Origin: Aerococcus tenax | GTDB taxonomy: Bacteria > Bacillota > Bacilli > Lactobacillales > Aerococcaceae | NCBI RefSeq assembly: GCF_003286645.3 | Contig: NZ_CP127382.2 | Location: forward strand, 1,860,001-1,924,000 | Length of the DNA stretch: 64,000 nucleotides | Reading direction: 5' to 3' | Part shown: one piece after another, positions 1 to 8,806 of the stretch | How the letters are laid out: each line of letters begins with the position of its first letter | How positions within the stretch are numbered: the first letter of the stretch is position 1 | Program-made: the position numbers and the translations under genes | The notes under the pieces: model-generated | Database searches by the model: none | What the model was told of the DNA's origin: nothing | What the model saw: the letters and a program-made list of their open reading frames with translations, nothing else

Positions 1-395
1 TGATTTTTTTGTGAGATACCACTAGGAAAAATATAAATGTAGCTACACTCTTCCAGAAATTTATAAAATTTTGTCCAATCACGTTCTTTTAAATAATCCA
101 TATTTCCTTTTAAATCTACTAATAGTTGATCTTGAGTTGATGTTTGTGCAGGTATTCTTTTAGTTTCATTTTCAATGCTAAGTTGGGTTTTGAATTCTAT
201 AAAACCACTAAATCCTAACTTTTGAACAAATCGAATTATTGATGATTTGGATGTATATGTCTTATCAGCTAATTCTTTAACCTTCATACTTACTATCTCA
301 TCAGAATGCTTAAAAATATATTTTGCAATATGTAGTTCATTCTCATTCAATGTATTGTAGTTTTCATTGAGCAATTCTAAAATAGTATGATTCAT
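1..395 (-). CDS. RpiR/MurR-family transcriptional regulator, partial (C-terminus outside window)
   Basis: The reverse strand is open from an ATG at 393-395 to the window edge, about 131 codons, with AAGGAG about 10 bases upstream. The translation begins MNHTILELLNENYNTLNENE and continues with the HTH_6 pattern of RpiR regulators: 'IAKYIFKHSDEIVSMKVKEL' then 'TYTSKSSIIRFVQKLGFSGF'. This is the N-terminal winged helix-turn-helix; the SIS sugar-phosphate domain that normally follows is only beginning at the edge. Family members sense phosphosugars and control adjacent sugar catabolic genes. The regulated genes probably lie to the left, outside the window. It is a different protein from the MurR-like regulator at 6465-7328. 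Confidence 0.8.
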   Translation of the reverse strand, partial: MNHTILELLNENYNTLNENELHIAKYIFKHSDEIVSMKVKELADKTYTSKSSIIRFVQKLGFSGFIEFKTQLSIENETKRIPAQTSTQDQLLVDLKGNMDYLKERDWTKFYKFLEECSYIYIFPSGISQKN

Positions 396-712
396 ACTTA
401 AGAATCTCCTTATCTATTACAAATAACTGATATTACTTTTTAAAATAGCAAATACCCTGAAAGTGTCAGTTTACGTATATTGTATTAAAACCATACAGCA
501 ATTAAAGATATTATATCATTTGTATAAATGTGTTTTTAATTAAATTAAAGACATTTTACCTATATTATTTTCACTGTCCTTTAACTATCGCTATATATAG
601 AATTCTATATTTCCTCACTTCAGTCATATTAGTATTCAAAAATATTTAGATTTATTTTGCCTTTTCTCTCCTTATTCTCGTATTATTGTTATATATACCA
701 CGAGGTGATCAC
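396..712. other. AT-rich divergent intergenic region between two regulators
   Basis: No credible gene is seen on either strand. The region must hold the promoters of the divergent RpiR (left) and SorC (right) genes. On the plus strand TTGCCT (657-662) and TATTAT (681-686), 18 bases apart, form a plausible promoter for the SorC gene. No strong operator dyad was recognised. Confidence 0.5.
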
Positions 713-1645
713 ATGAACAGTAAAAAAGACCTAATTCGCGTTGCTAAGCTTTACTACTACCACAACCTAACTCAAGAAGAAATCGCTGACCAGGTTGGCA
801 TTTCCCGGATCAAAGTCTCCCGCATGCTCAAAAAAGCCCGTGACATGGGCATTATCACCGTTGTTGTTAACGACACACCAAACTATGAGCACTTGGAGCG
901 CATCATCAAAGAAAGATTCCAACTCAAAAACGTCATGATTACTGATATCCATAACCACGACGTTCGCGCCTCTCTCGCCAAGATAGCGGGTAATTATTTA
1001 AATACTATCTTAGAAGAAGGAGATACTATCGCAATGGGTTGGGGCCAAACCCTGCAAGAATTAACCAAGCACTGCTACGGCAACCTCAATAAAAGGACTC
1101 TATTCACACCCCTAATCGGCGGTCACGGGGATAAGAATTTTAACCGTCATTCTAATTCTATCGCCAACCAATTTGCGGAAAACTATCTAGCCAAGTCTGC
1201 TACAATCCTGGCCCCTGCCTTTGCCCAAAGCCAGGTTGCTGCCGATATGTACCTGCATGACCCCAACGTTCTGGCTACCATAGATAAGAGCAGCCAAGCT
1301 AATGTTGCCATCTTCAGTATCGGTAACCCCAATGACGAAGAGAATAACATCATCTCCACTGGTTATCTCTCCGAAAAAGAAACAGCTCTTATCAAGGAAA
1401 GTGATACCGCCAGCGATATCGCCTCTATTATCTTCCTCAACCAAGAAGGCAAGGAAATCCTCCAAGAACTAGAAGAACGCCGAATTAGCGTCTCCCAAAA
1501 AGCCTTTGCTCAAATTGACCGTAAAATCTGTATCGCTGGTGGGCGAAAGAAACATATCAGTATCCTTTCCGCCATTAAGAGTCAGTATGTTGATGAATTG
1601 ATCACTGACATCGATACCGCGCGCTTTCTCTGTGAAAATATTTAA
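713..1645 (+). CDS. SorC/DeoR-family sugar-binding transcriptional regulator
   Basis: 310 aa from the ATG at 713, which follows GAGGTGAT at the right distance; an upstream in-frame TTG at 686 has no such site. The N-terminal HTH is clear ('YYYHNLTQEEIADQVGISRI', then 'KVSRMLKKARDMGI'). The rest fits the SorC C-terminal sugar-phosphate-binding domain, with 'EGDTIAMGWGQTLQEL' and a late 'IDRKICIAGGRKKHISILSA'. Regulators of this type repress or activate sugar or polyol operons in response to a phosphorylated intermediate. The downstream gene is convergent and separated by a terminator, so the target operon is not evident here; autoregulation or control of leftward genes is possible. Confidence 0.85.
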   Translation: MNSKKDLIRVAKLYYYHNLTQEEIADQVGISRIKVSRMLKKARDMGIITVVVNDTPNYEHLERIIKERFQLKNVMITDIHNHDVRASLAKIAGNYLNTILEEGDTIAMGWGQTLQELTKHCYGNLNKRTLFTPLIGGHGDKNFNRHSNSIANQFAENYLAKSATILAPAFAQSQVAADMYLHDPNVLATIDKSSQANVAIFSIGNPNDEENNIISTGYLSEKETALIKESDTASDIASIIFLNQEGKEILQELEERRISVSQKAFAQIDRKICIAGGRKKHISILSAIKSQYVDELITDIDTARFLCENI

Positions 1646-1681
1646 CCCAAAATTCTAACCACTGATATCACCTCAACAAAA

Positions 1682-1717
1682 CAGGCCGATGACAAGCTTT
1701 CGCCCGTCATCGGCCTG
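1682..1717. terminator. Hairpin terminator between convergent genes
   Basis: A perfect 12-bp stem: CAGGCCGATGAC (1682-1693) pairs with GTCATCGGCCTG (1706-1717) around a 12-base loop. On the minus strand it is followed by TTTTGTT, so it mainly ends the dehydrogenase transcript, but it lies between two converging genes and may serve both. Confidence 0.85.
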
Positions 1718-1768
1718 CTCTATTCTTATAAGGAGCCTCACTTAGCTCTAGTTATTCCTTGATTAGCT

Positions 1769-2776
1769 CTATTCCACCAAATTAGCAACTTCCCCAGTGG
1801 TGAGATATTCTTCAAAATTATCCATGGAGTATTCCACCATGTTTTTCACGGCTTCATCGGTATTAGAGCCTACGTGCGGAGTTAATAAGACTCTTGGATA
1901 CAACTTAATCAGTTCTTGGACCGTTTCATCAGGAACATCTTCTAAACGGTCGAAGTTGTGGAAGAAAATTGGTCCTTCATTGGGAAGTACATCGGCCGCA
2001 AAACCATACAATTTATCTGCCTTAAGGGCATCGATAATAGCTTGGTTATCTTGGAGTTCCCCACGGGCAGTGTTAACCAAGATGGCATCGTCTTTCATAG
2101 TTTCAATGAAATGTTGGTTAATCATCTGATCATTTTCGCCTTCAATATAGGCGGAGTGAATACTTACGATATCTGCTTCTTTCAATAAGTCATCTTGATT
2201 GTCTTTAAATTCAACGACTTCTTTGGCCGCATCGGATTGGTAGATATCATAGCCAATCACCTTGGCTCCTAAACCTTGGAAGAGTTTGGCTTCGGTTAAA
2301 CCGATCCGTCCGCAACCAATAATCCCTACGGTACAATTTCTTACTTCGCGACTAAACATGCGCGGTTTAACCCGAAAATCAAATTCTTTGGCTGTCGCTT
2401 CGGTAGTATAGGGAACATTCCGCAACAAACTCATGGCCAAGGTCACTGATAATTCGGCAATAGCATTAGGGGAATAACCAGGCACTCTAGCCACAACTTG
2501 ACCTAAATCACGGATAGCTTCCATATCAATATGGTTGATGCCTACGGTCCGAGTGAAAACTAAGTCAATCCCCCATGATTTCAGTAATTCCAAATTTCTC
2601 CGATTTGCCACACAGTTCCCTCTTAATAGGACAGCGTCATGGCCTTTAGCAGTTTCGATATTGTCTTCTGTCAGTAAGTCTTCAATTAAGGTCAGGTCAT
2701 AATTATATTTATTATATTGCTTAAAAATATCCACTTCATTCGACCGTACCCCATAGCAAGCAACTTTAAAAGTCAT
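1769..2776 (-). CDS. D-2-hydroxyacid dehydrogenase (D-lactate dehydrogenase-like), NAD-dependent
   Basis: 335 aa from the ATG at 2776, preceded by AAGGAGAG; a longer frame to a TTG at 2827 lacks a ribosome site. It would interconvert a 2-oxoacid and the D-2-hydroxyacid with NADH in the cytoplasm. The Rossmann motif is 'GIIGCGRIGLTEAKLFQGLG'. The catalytic Arg is in 'NTARGELQD', the acidic residue in 'DVLPNEGP' and the His in 'LTPHVGSNT'. 'FTRTVGINHIDMEAI' is typical of the D-LDH/2-hydroxyisocaproate branch. It lies 56 bases downstream of the AEC transporter in the same direction, so the pair probably imports or exports a hydroxy- or keto-acid and reduces or oxidises it. The exact substrate cannot be read from the sequence. 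Confidence 0.85.
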   Translation of the reverse strand: MTFKVACYGVRSNEVDIFKQYNKYNYDLTLIEDLLTEDNIETAKGHDAVLLRGNCVANRRNLELLKSWGIDLVFTRTVGINHIDMEAIRDLGQVVARVPGYSPNAIAELSVTLAMSLLRNVPYTTEATAKEFDFRVKPRMFSREVRNCTVGIIGCGRIGLTEAKLFQGLGAKVIGYDIYQSDAAKEVVEFKDNQDDLLKEADIVSIHSAYIEGENDQMINQHFIETMKDDAILVNTARGELQDNQAIIDALKADKLYGFAADVLPNEGPIFFHNFDRLEDVPDETVQELIKLYPRVLLTPHVGSNTDEAVKNMVEYSMDNFEEYLTTGEVANLVE

Positions 2777-2832
2777 TCCAATCTCTCCTTTTCCTTTTTG
2801 ATAGTTTTTATATTGTTTTAACGGCAAAGTCT

Positions 2833-3900
2833 TTAAATCACGCCACTGGTTTTCAAGATTTCAATCACCACTAACCAAATTGGAATCGCCAAGGTAGCGG
2901 TTAAAGTCGTGACAAAGGAACAGTTAGAGGCTAGTTTGTCTTCCCGTCCAAAACCGATGGCATAGGAAACTGCTACACTGGCTGGTGGAGTTGCCATCAT
3001 GACAACTGTGGTCCCAATGGCAGCGTAGTCCATTGGTAAGATATTGGTAGCGGTGAATATAATCCCACAAACCAAGGTAATTAAAGGCACAATCAGCATC
3101 TTATTAAAGGCATAGTACCAAACCTTGTTGTCCTTGACCGCTTCGGTAATTTCACTTTCACCAAGAGTTGCCCCGATTGATAACCAGGCCAATGGTGAAG
3201 CCAATTTAGATAAATAGTTCATCAATTGATAGAGCCAAGGCAGGGTTAAGTCAAAGCGAAGAATTGGGGCTTGACGCTCAACCATTTCTCCAGTCTTGGC
3301 CAGGGTTTCCACCGTGACATGAGGCAGATAAGCCTGCATAGCCCAAATCAGTAAACCCGCCAAGGTAAATAAGATCGTCGGATTGAGGAAGATACTTTTG
3401 AGGTTGCTCTTTTTAAATTGCAAACCACTCATCAAGATATAGCAATAGGAATATAAGAAGATCCGGTAACCGATGTTAAAAACATTAGCGTAAATGACCC
3501 CGTCAGCCCCATAAACTGCTGACACAATTGGAATCCCAAAAAAGGTGGTTGACCCAAAGATGGTTAACATCCTAAGAACCAGTTTGGTGTCGCCTTCATA
3601 GCGAGCATAGGTCAAACGCGTAATCGCAATAAAAACTAAATAAATTAACAGGCCCCATACCAAGACACTCATACTTTGGTGGAGTTGTTGGACATTCAAA
3701 TCTTGCATAAAGGCATTGAAGGCCATACATGGAATCGCTAACTTTAAAACTACCGTTGACAAGACTTTAGAAACATGTTGGTTAAAGATGCCACGTCGTC
3801 TGCAAATATAACCAATCAAGATAATTCCAATCGTCGAAGTAATTGCCGAAATAAACTTCATATTTGTCAGGGTAGCTATCAATATTTCACCAAACGACAT
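2833..3900 (-). CDS. AEC-family transporter (auxin efflux carrier/malate permease type)
   Basis: 355 aa, membrane protein with about ten hydrophobic segments arranged in two halves, typical of the AEC family. Segments include 'FISAITSTIGIILIGYICRR' at the N-terminus and 'YAAIGTTVVMMATPPASVAV' near the C-terminus, which carries the family's conserved late TPPA-type motif. Bacterial AEC proteins carry malate, lactate, malonate or similar anions. It is co-directional with the 2-hydroxyacid dehydrogenase and lies downstream of a CitB/DcuS-like two-component system, a class that senses C4/C6 carboxylates; an organic-acid substrate is therefore inferred. The leader contains a stem that would hide its ribosome binding site. 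Confidence 0.85.
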   Translation of the reverse strand: MSFGEILIATLTNMKFISAITSTIGIILIGYICRRRGIFNQHVSKVLSTVVLKLAIPCMAFNAFMQDLNVQQLHQSMSVLVWGLLIYLVFIAITRLTYARYEGDTKLVLRMLTIFGSTTFFGIPIVSAVYGADGVIYANVFNIGYRIFLYSYCYILMSGLQFKKSNLKSIFLNPTILFTLAGLLIWAMQAYLPHVTVETLAKTGEMVERQAPILRFDLTLPWLYQLMNYLSKLASPLAWLSIGATLGESEITEAVKDNKVWYYAFNKMLIVPLITLVCGIIFTATNILPMDYAAIGTTVVMMATPPASVAVSYAIGFGREDKLASNCSFVTTLTATLAIPIWLVVIEILKTSGVI

Positions 3901-3905
3901 AAAAA

Positions 3906-3984
3906 TAGCTCCTCTTTAATAAAAAATTCACAAGAACTTATCGATAAACTCTATAGTTGAATTCTAGTTTATATAGAGGAGCTA
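3906..3984 (-). promoter_or_regulatory. Leader RNA with ribosome-site-sequestering stem upstream of the AEC transporter
   Basis: On the minus-strand mRNA, TAGCTCCTCT (+ strand 3975-3984) is a perfect 10-nt complement of AGAGGAGCTA (+ strand 3906-3915), which contains the Shine-Dalgarno site of the transporter gene 6-15 bases before its ATG. Between them ATAAACT (3944-3950) and AGTTTAT (3966-3972) form a second stem. The arrangement suggests translational control, for example by a thermosensor, a ligand or a protein. No known riboswitch class is recognised. Confidence 0.55.
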
Positions 3985-3991
3985 GGAAATA

Positions 3992-4022
3992 TTATTTAAT
4001 TAAATGAAAGTTATTTAATTAA
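3992..4022. promoter_or_regulatory. Direct repeat, candidate response-regulator binding site
   Basis: TTATTTAATTAA occurs twice, at 3992-4003 and 4011-4022, with a 19-base period (about two helical turns). The site lies upstream of the AEC transporter and just after the response regulator gene. AT-rich direct repeats are usual targets of CitB-family regulators, so the neighbouring regulator is a natural candidate. The binding is inferred. Confidence 0.45.
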
Positions 4023-4035
4023 TTTAAGAGACTTT

Positions 4036-4773
4036 TCACAAACTTCTATCCAAGGGGTGGACTTGTTGGTAATGAATAGTAGGCCGCCCAGTTGTTCCAT
4101 AGTATTGGAAGGTCTTCAGATAGCCTTTTTTAACCAGATAGTGGATATATTTACGCACGGTTACATGGGAAAGTTGGCTTTTCTGGGTGATTTGGGGAAT
4201 AGTAAAAGATTCACAATCTTGACTTTCGATGGCTGCGGCAATGACTTCCATAGTGGAAAAGGTCAGGCCCTTTTCGATACTATCACTCATTTCCATAGTA
4301 GAAGAGTCCGCTAAACGGTTGTCGGAACCTAAATCATCCGGATAACCATATAATTGGCCCAAGGTGTCTTGGTCAATCTCCTCCTCTTGATTTAATAACT
4401 CTCTTTCCTTTTTAAAACGGAGTAAACTACTTTCTAAGCGTTCAAAGGTAAAGGGTTTGAGAATATAGTCCTGTACCCCTAAATTTAAACCCTTTTGAAT
4501 AGCAGACTTAGCATTTTGAGCGGTTAGCATAATCACCCCGGGGTGGTCAGGACAGGTGACTAAATATTCCACTAGTTGTAAGCCAGGACATTGCGACTCG
4601 CCCAAATAATCGTCAATTAAGAGCAAATCAAAGTGTTCTTTTTCTAACAGATCAAGGGCTGCTTCATAGGTCTCCGTGATCCCGGTCACTTGAAAGCCAT
4701 CTACCTTTTCCACATATTGTTGATTAATCGCCTGCACCATGCGGTCGTCTTCAACAAGCATTACCTTATACAT
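4036..4773 (-). CDS. CitB/DcuR-like response regulator
   Basis: 245 aa from the ATG at 4773; a GTG codon just before it is also possible, but GGAGGT is better spaced for the ATG. The receiver domain spans about residues 1-120, with the acidic pair in 'MLVEDDRM', the phospho-acceptor Asp in 'LLIDDYLGES' and the conserved Lys in 'DYILKPF'. The C-terminal HTH ('FTIPQITQKSQLSHVTVRKY') followed by 'YGTTGRPTIHY' is typical of CitB/DctR/MaeR regulators. It is translated right behind the kinase gene, whose stop codon abuts this start. Probable target: the downstream transporter-dehydrogenase pair. Confidence 0.9.
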   Translation of the reverse strand: MYKVMLVEDDRMVQAINQQYVEKVDGFQVTGITETYEAALDLLEKEHFDLLLIDDYLGESQCPGLQLVEYLVTCPDHPGVIMLTAQNAKSAIQKGLNLGVQDYILKPFTFERLESSLLRFKKERELLNQEEEIDQDTLGQLYGYPDDLGSDNRLADSSTMEMSDSIEKGLTFSTMEVIAAAIESQDCESFTIPQITQKSQLSHVTVRKYIHYLVKKGYLKTFQYYGTTGRPTIHYQQVHPLDRSL

Positions 4774-4776
4774 CAC

Positions 4777-6270
4777 TTAACCTCCATAGTTCACTTGATA
4801 AGTTAAAACATAATACTTTCCATTGTTACTGATCTCTACCTGCTTTAAATCCGCTGTTATTTGTTCTAAATCTTTCCCCACTTCAGGGTAACATCCCAGG
4901 TCAGGATAAACATAGAAAGCCGTCACAAGCTGGTCATTGTCATAGGCTAATTCAATTTCAATGGTCACTTGGGATTCGAGTTCATTTAATCTAGCTTCGA
5001 GTGCATTAGCAATCTTCAGCCATTCATTATTCTGATTAAAATTTTGCGCTTCCGGAATTTCATTCTTCACCGTAATCCGCCGATACATGGCATAGTGGTT
5101 AGCACCTAGGAGCAAATAACCCGCGATAGTCGGATTATTAATCAATAGCTGCACATTCTGATTAAAGTGACTCTTATCACTGATTAAATCTTGTAAATAA
5201 GTCTTCAATTCCTGATATTCACCGAGATCACTTAAACCATAGATAACATGGACCTTATTGAGAAAATCATGGCTCTGCTTGACTAATTGCTTGGCAAAGT
5301 AATGAGAATTCTCCAATTGGTTGACTAAATCAATCACTTCTAAGGCATTCCGCAAAATAAAAAGATAACCCCGTTTTTCCTGGTTGACAATAATTGGTGC
5401 CACCGAACCAACATACTCGTCATGCTTTACCGACTTCATGAGGGACATAAAGGCTTTATCCTTTACTTTTAAATCGGGAAAAATTGCAGAATAATGCTGA
5501 TTGAGGTAATTGCCAATATAAGTAATCGCGCTATTATTCTCAACGCGGATTTTCCCTGCCGGATCGGTAATAAGGATGGCCATATCGGTGTAATTAAACA
5601 TGGCATTGCGCTCTTCCACCACCTGGGCGATTTCTTCAGGCTCCATCCCCAGCATACGGTTCTTTAAGGAATAGGCCAGCCAAATAGCCATAGTCCCCGC
5701 TACCAGGAAGGCCACTAAGACCGATAACCTTAAAGACTGGGTCGCTTGATCAAATAAGAGATTTAACTTAGGTAGCATAATCCCTAAAGCCACCGCTCCG
5801 ACCACTTGATGATCTTGATTGAAGATAGGGACAAAGGCGCGCATGGACCGCCCCATGGGTCCTTGTCCCGTCCGGGTATAGGATTTCCCATTAAGGGCAT
5901 CATACTGGTCTTGTTCTCCCTGGAAAGGACTCCCAATTAAATGACGGTTAGGATGGGTTAGACGGGTACTATCCTTAGTCATTATCACCACATAATCCAA
6001 GCCGAATCGGGCCTCTTCAGCAGAGGCATAATCGATAATTTTCTGGGAAAAATGCGTATCTTCAACTGAAGACTGAACAAAGGGATCGGCCGCAATCTCA
6101 TGGCCTACTTTTAACAACATGTCCGCTTGGGAGTCGACAAAAGACTGCTTACTAGTCCGCGTTAAAATAAAAAACATGATCAATAGGGTAACAATCACTA
6201 AAGTAAAGGTCATGGATAGGAGTCGCAGCAGTAACTTGTGTTTATGAAAAGTTTTTCTTAGAGAGAGCAT
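4777..6270 (-). CDS. DcuS/CitA-like sensor histidine kinase with degenerate ATPase domain
   Basis: 497 aa from the ATG at 6270, which has AGGTGAT upstream; a GTG at 6279 is an alternative. It has a first membrane helix (about residues 16-38), an extracytoplasmic single-Cache-like sensor, a second helix (about 180-205), a PAS-like region ('YTDMAILITDPAGKIRV') and the Spo0B-type dimerisation box 'HDFLNKVHVIYGLSDLG', whose His would be phosphorylated. The section 'NPTIAGYLLLGANHY' also matches the family. After that the expected N box and the DxGxG and GxGL glycine motifs of HATPase_c are absent; only 'LKIANALEARLNEL' resembles the N box. The protein may be a poor or non-catalytic kinase. It probably senses an extracellular carboxylate. 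Confidence 0.8.
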   Translation of the reverse strand: MLSLRKTFHKHKLLLRLLSMTFTLVIVTLLIMFFILTRTSKQSFVDSQADMLLKVGHEIAADPFVQSSVEDTHFSQKIIDYASAEEARFGLDYVVIMTKDSTRLTHPNRHLIGSPFQGEQDQYDALNGKSYTRTGQGPMGRSMRAFVPIFNQDHQVVGAVALGIMLPKLNLLFDQATQSLRLSVLVAFLVAGTMAIWLAYSLKNRMLGMEPEEIAQVVEERNAMFNYTDMAILITDPAGKIRVENNSAITYIGNYLNQHYSAIFPDLKVKDKAFMSLMKSVKHDEYVGSVAPIIVNQEKRGYLFILRNALEVIDLVNQLENSHYFAKQLVKQSHDFLNKVHVIYGLSDLGEYQELKTYLQDLISDKSHFNQNVQLLINNPTIAGYLLLGANHYAMYRRITVKNEIPEAQNFNQNNEWLKIANALEARLNELESQVTIEIELAYDNDQLVTAFYVYPDLGCYPEVGKDLEQITADLKQVEISNNGKYYVLTYQVNYGG

Positions 6271-6371
6271 TTGAATCACCTGGCTGGGTTAATCTTTATC
6301 AGCAAAACTATATATTATAATAAAATAAAACACCGTTTAGTTAAATAATTTCTTAGCCATGAAAACACAAA

Positions 6372-6434
6372 AAAGCTATGTCAATATCTACCTCTCATCC
6401 CTAAAGGAAGGGTAAATATAATATCCATAGCTTT
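6372..6434 (-). terminator. Probable terminator after the mur operon
   Basis: AAAGCTATG (6372-6380) and CATAGCTTT (6426-6434) pair across a long loop that itself contains CCCT/AGGG pairing; on the minus strand the stem is followed by TTTTTTGTG. It lies just downstream of the murR stop codon and upstream of the kinase gene. Confidence 0.6.
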
Positions 6435-6464
6435 ATTATGAATGATATTTAAATATTCATTTAA

Positions 6465-7328
6465 TCACTTCTGACGACGTATATTCACTAGCCGTTCTAC
6501 TCCATGACGACTGTTTTCTAAACTAGTAACAGTTTTTTCATAGGTAGTCGATAGGAAATATAAGAATAAGATATCATTTAGAAACAACTGATTGAGTAAG
6601 GAGATCGTTGCTCCAGCACGCAAAGGCGCCTCACGACATTGAGCGACTAAGGCCTGATGATCTGCTTGTTTTTGTAAGTTATTATCTGAGTTTGACGTCA
6701 TCGCAATGACTTTTATATTTAATTCATGTGCCAGATTAGCTAGTTCAATCACTTCATGCGTTTGACCAGAATAGGAAATAGCAAGAAAGAGACAATCCTT
6801 AGGGGCTGTTCCCATGGCTGAAGCCAATTGATGGGAATCTGCATAATTCAATACCGTTTTTCCTATTCGAGCAAATTTTTGCACTAAATCTTCACCGACA
6901 AGATGTGAAGCCCCCAAACCATAGCAATAAATAATCGGTGCATTAATCATCAGATGAATCATTTGATCAAAAGCATCTTCATTAATTAATTGACTGGTTC
7001 CTCTAAAATTATAATAAGACTCTTGCAATAACATTGTCTTGATATTTTCTAAGTTTTCCCCGGGTTTAATATCTGTTAATTCCGCTTCAACTACCAATTG
7101 ACTCTCTGAGGACAATTTTATTTTTAACTGCGAATATCCCTTCAAGCCAATAGACTGACAAAAGCGTACCACCGTGGAGGTACTGGTACCAGACTCTCTG
7201 GCGAGTTCATTGATATTCATTTGAACGACATCATCAGCATGTTCAATAATATATCTTCCAACCTGAGCTTCAGACCCCGACAGCTTAGTCAATTTTTCTT
7301 CAATACCTAATAAAAAATAATTGGACAT
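6465..7328 (-). CDS. murR: MurR-like RpiR-family regulator
   Basis: 287 aa from the ATG at 7328; a TTG three codons earlier overlaps the PTS stop codon and could also start. The N-terminal HTH_6 domain includes 'NINELARESGTSTSTVVRFC'. The SIS domain follows, with 'IIYCYGLGASHLVGEDLVQK' and 'CLFLAISYSGQTHEVIELA', the phosphosugar-binding loops. As last gene of a mupG-murQ-PTS operon it most likely senses MurNAc-6-phosphate and represses the operon. It is translationally coupled to the PTS gene. The family assignment is firm; the ligand is inferred from context. Confidence 0.85.
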   Translation of the reverse strand: MSNYFLLGIEEKLTKLSGSEAQVGRYIIEHADDVVQMNINELARESGTSTSTVVRFCQSIGLKGYSQLKIKLSSESQLVVEAELTDIKPGENLENIKTMLLQESYYNFRGTSQLINEDAFDQMIHLMINAPIIYCYGLGASHLVGEDLVQKFARIGKTVLNYADSHQLASAMGTAPKDCLFLAISYSGQTHEVIELANLAHELNIKVIAMTSNSDNNLQKQADHQALVAQCREAPLRAGATISLLNQLFLNDILFLYFLSTTYEKTVTSLENSRHGVERLVNIRRQK

Positions 7329-7333
7329 GACTA

Positions 7334-8806
7334 TCAACCCGTTATCTTAGCGTTTTTATTAAATGAATCAGCATTCTGTGCCTCTTTCGGCACGCCAAAA
7401 AAGTAAGTAGCCACAAAACCACCTGCATAAGCAGCAAGCAAGCCTAAGACATAAGCCATCCATTTTCCATCGGCAATTAACGGGATCAAGGCGACACCAC
7501 TAGGACCAATCGCTGTCGCCCCAACACTGCCTATTCCTCCAACAACTGCTCCGCCGATACCACCACCAATACATGCAGTGATAAAAGGACGTCCTAAAGG
7601 TAAGGTGACGGCATAAATCAAGGGTTCACCAATACCTAAAATACCGACAGGTAGGCTCCCTTTAATAATATTGACTAATCGACCATTACGGCGACACTTA
7701 AGCCATAACGCTAAAGCTGCGCCAACTTGCCCTGCACCTGCCATCGCTAATACTGGCAAGAGTTGTGTAGCCCCAGTCGCATTGATCATTTCAATATGGA
7801 TCGGTGTGAGTATTTGGTGTAATCCAAACATCACTAAAGGTAAGAAGAAGGCCCCGAGAATAAAGCCACTAAAAGCACCCCCAACATTGAGTACCCAATT
7901 CACCACGCCCACTAAGCCAGCTGAGACCCAACCGGCTATTGGCATAATTAAAAAGACCGTCATTAAGCCTACTGTCAATAGGGAAAGCGTTGGCGTAACA
8001 ATAATATCTAGGGAATCTGGAACAAACTTCCGCAATTGTTTTTCAACGATTGAAAGTAGGAATACAGCTAAAAGTACCCAAATAATCCCCCCTTGGCCTG
8101 GAGCTAGGGGTTGACCAGTAAATATATTCTTTAAGGGATTTTCTGGCGTCATTCCTGTTAGATAAATGATTCCAGCAACAATTCCCCCTAAACCTTCAGT
8201 AGCCCCAAATACTTTGGCTGCATTAATTCCCACATAAATATTTAGATAGGCAAAGAGGCCATTTTTAATAATATTTAGTATGGTTACAGCACTACCCCAA
8301 GTCGCCGCATCTAAATTACCGGCAGTTATGAGATTTTGAAATACCGAGGCAATCCCCCCAATAATACCGGCACCTACAAAAGCAGGAATTAGTGGAACAA
8401 AAACACTCGCTATGGTACTAGTAAAGGATTTAAAATACGAAGGTTTATTTTTTTCTTTATAGGTTTTCTTATTTTGATCAGCAATTTCTTGTGCTCGAGA
8501 ACGATTACTGGTCAATTGAGGATCTAAATTTTCATCAACCCTTTCCGTATGTGAAATACCACTTAGTTCGTTCATTTTATCGGCTACTTTTTGTGAAGTG
8601 CCCGGGCCAACAACGATTTGCAAAGTATTTCCATCCTTGACAACCCCTAAAACGCCCTCAACTTTTTCTAAGGCTGATAGGTTCACTGCTTGGAAATCTT
8701 TAATATCAATCCGAATCCGCGTCATACAATTATAGATTTTATTTGTGTTTTGCTTGCCGCCGATATGTTCAAAAATATTCTTCGCTAAGTGTTCTTCTTT
8801 ACTCAT
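7334..8806 (-). CDS. murP: MurNAc-type PTS permease, EIIBC
   Basis: 490 aa from the ATG at 8806, which overlaps the murQ stop codon in ATGAGTAA; the frame is open further upstream only because it runs through murQ. The N-terminal EIIB domain has the phospho-Cys in 'YNCMTRIRIDI' and the usual 'VEGVLGVVKDGNTLQIVVGP'. The EIIC domain has about ten helices and the sugar-binding 'GILGIGEPLIYAVTLPLG'. There is no EIIA, as in known MurNAc and sucrose permeases that borrow a general EIIA-Glc. Neighbouring murQ and mupG make MurNAc or a MurNAc-containing disaccharide the likely substrate, delivered to the cytosol as a 6-phosphate. Confidence 0.85.
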   Translation of the reverse strand: MSKEEHLAKNIFEHIGGKQNTNKIYNCMTRIRIDIKDFQAVNLSALEKVEGVLGVVKDGNTLQIVVGPGTSQKVADKMNELSGISHTERVDENLDPQLTSNRSRAQEIADQNKKTYKEKNKPSYFKSFTSTIASVFVPLIPAFVGAGIIGGIASVFQNLITAGNLDAATWGSAVTILNIIKNGLFAYLNIYVGINAAKVFGATEGLGGIVAGIIYLTGMTPENPLKNIFTGQPLAPGQGGIIWVLLAVFLLSIVEKQLRKFVPDSLDIIVTPTLSLLTVGLMTVFLIMPIAGWVSAGLVGVVNWVLNVGGAFSGFILGAFFLPLVMFGLHQILTPIHIEMINATGATQLLPVLAMAGAGQVGAALALWLKCRRNGRLVNIIKGSLPVGILGIGEPLIYAVTLPLGRPFITACIGGGIGGAVVGGIGSVGATAIGPSGVALIPLIADGKWMAYVLGLLAAYAGGFVATYFFGVPKEAQNADSFNKNAKITG

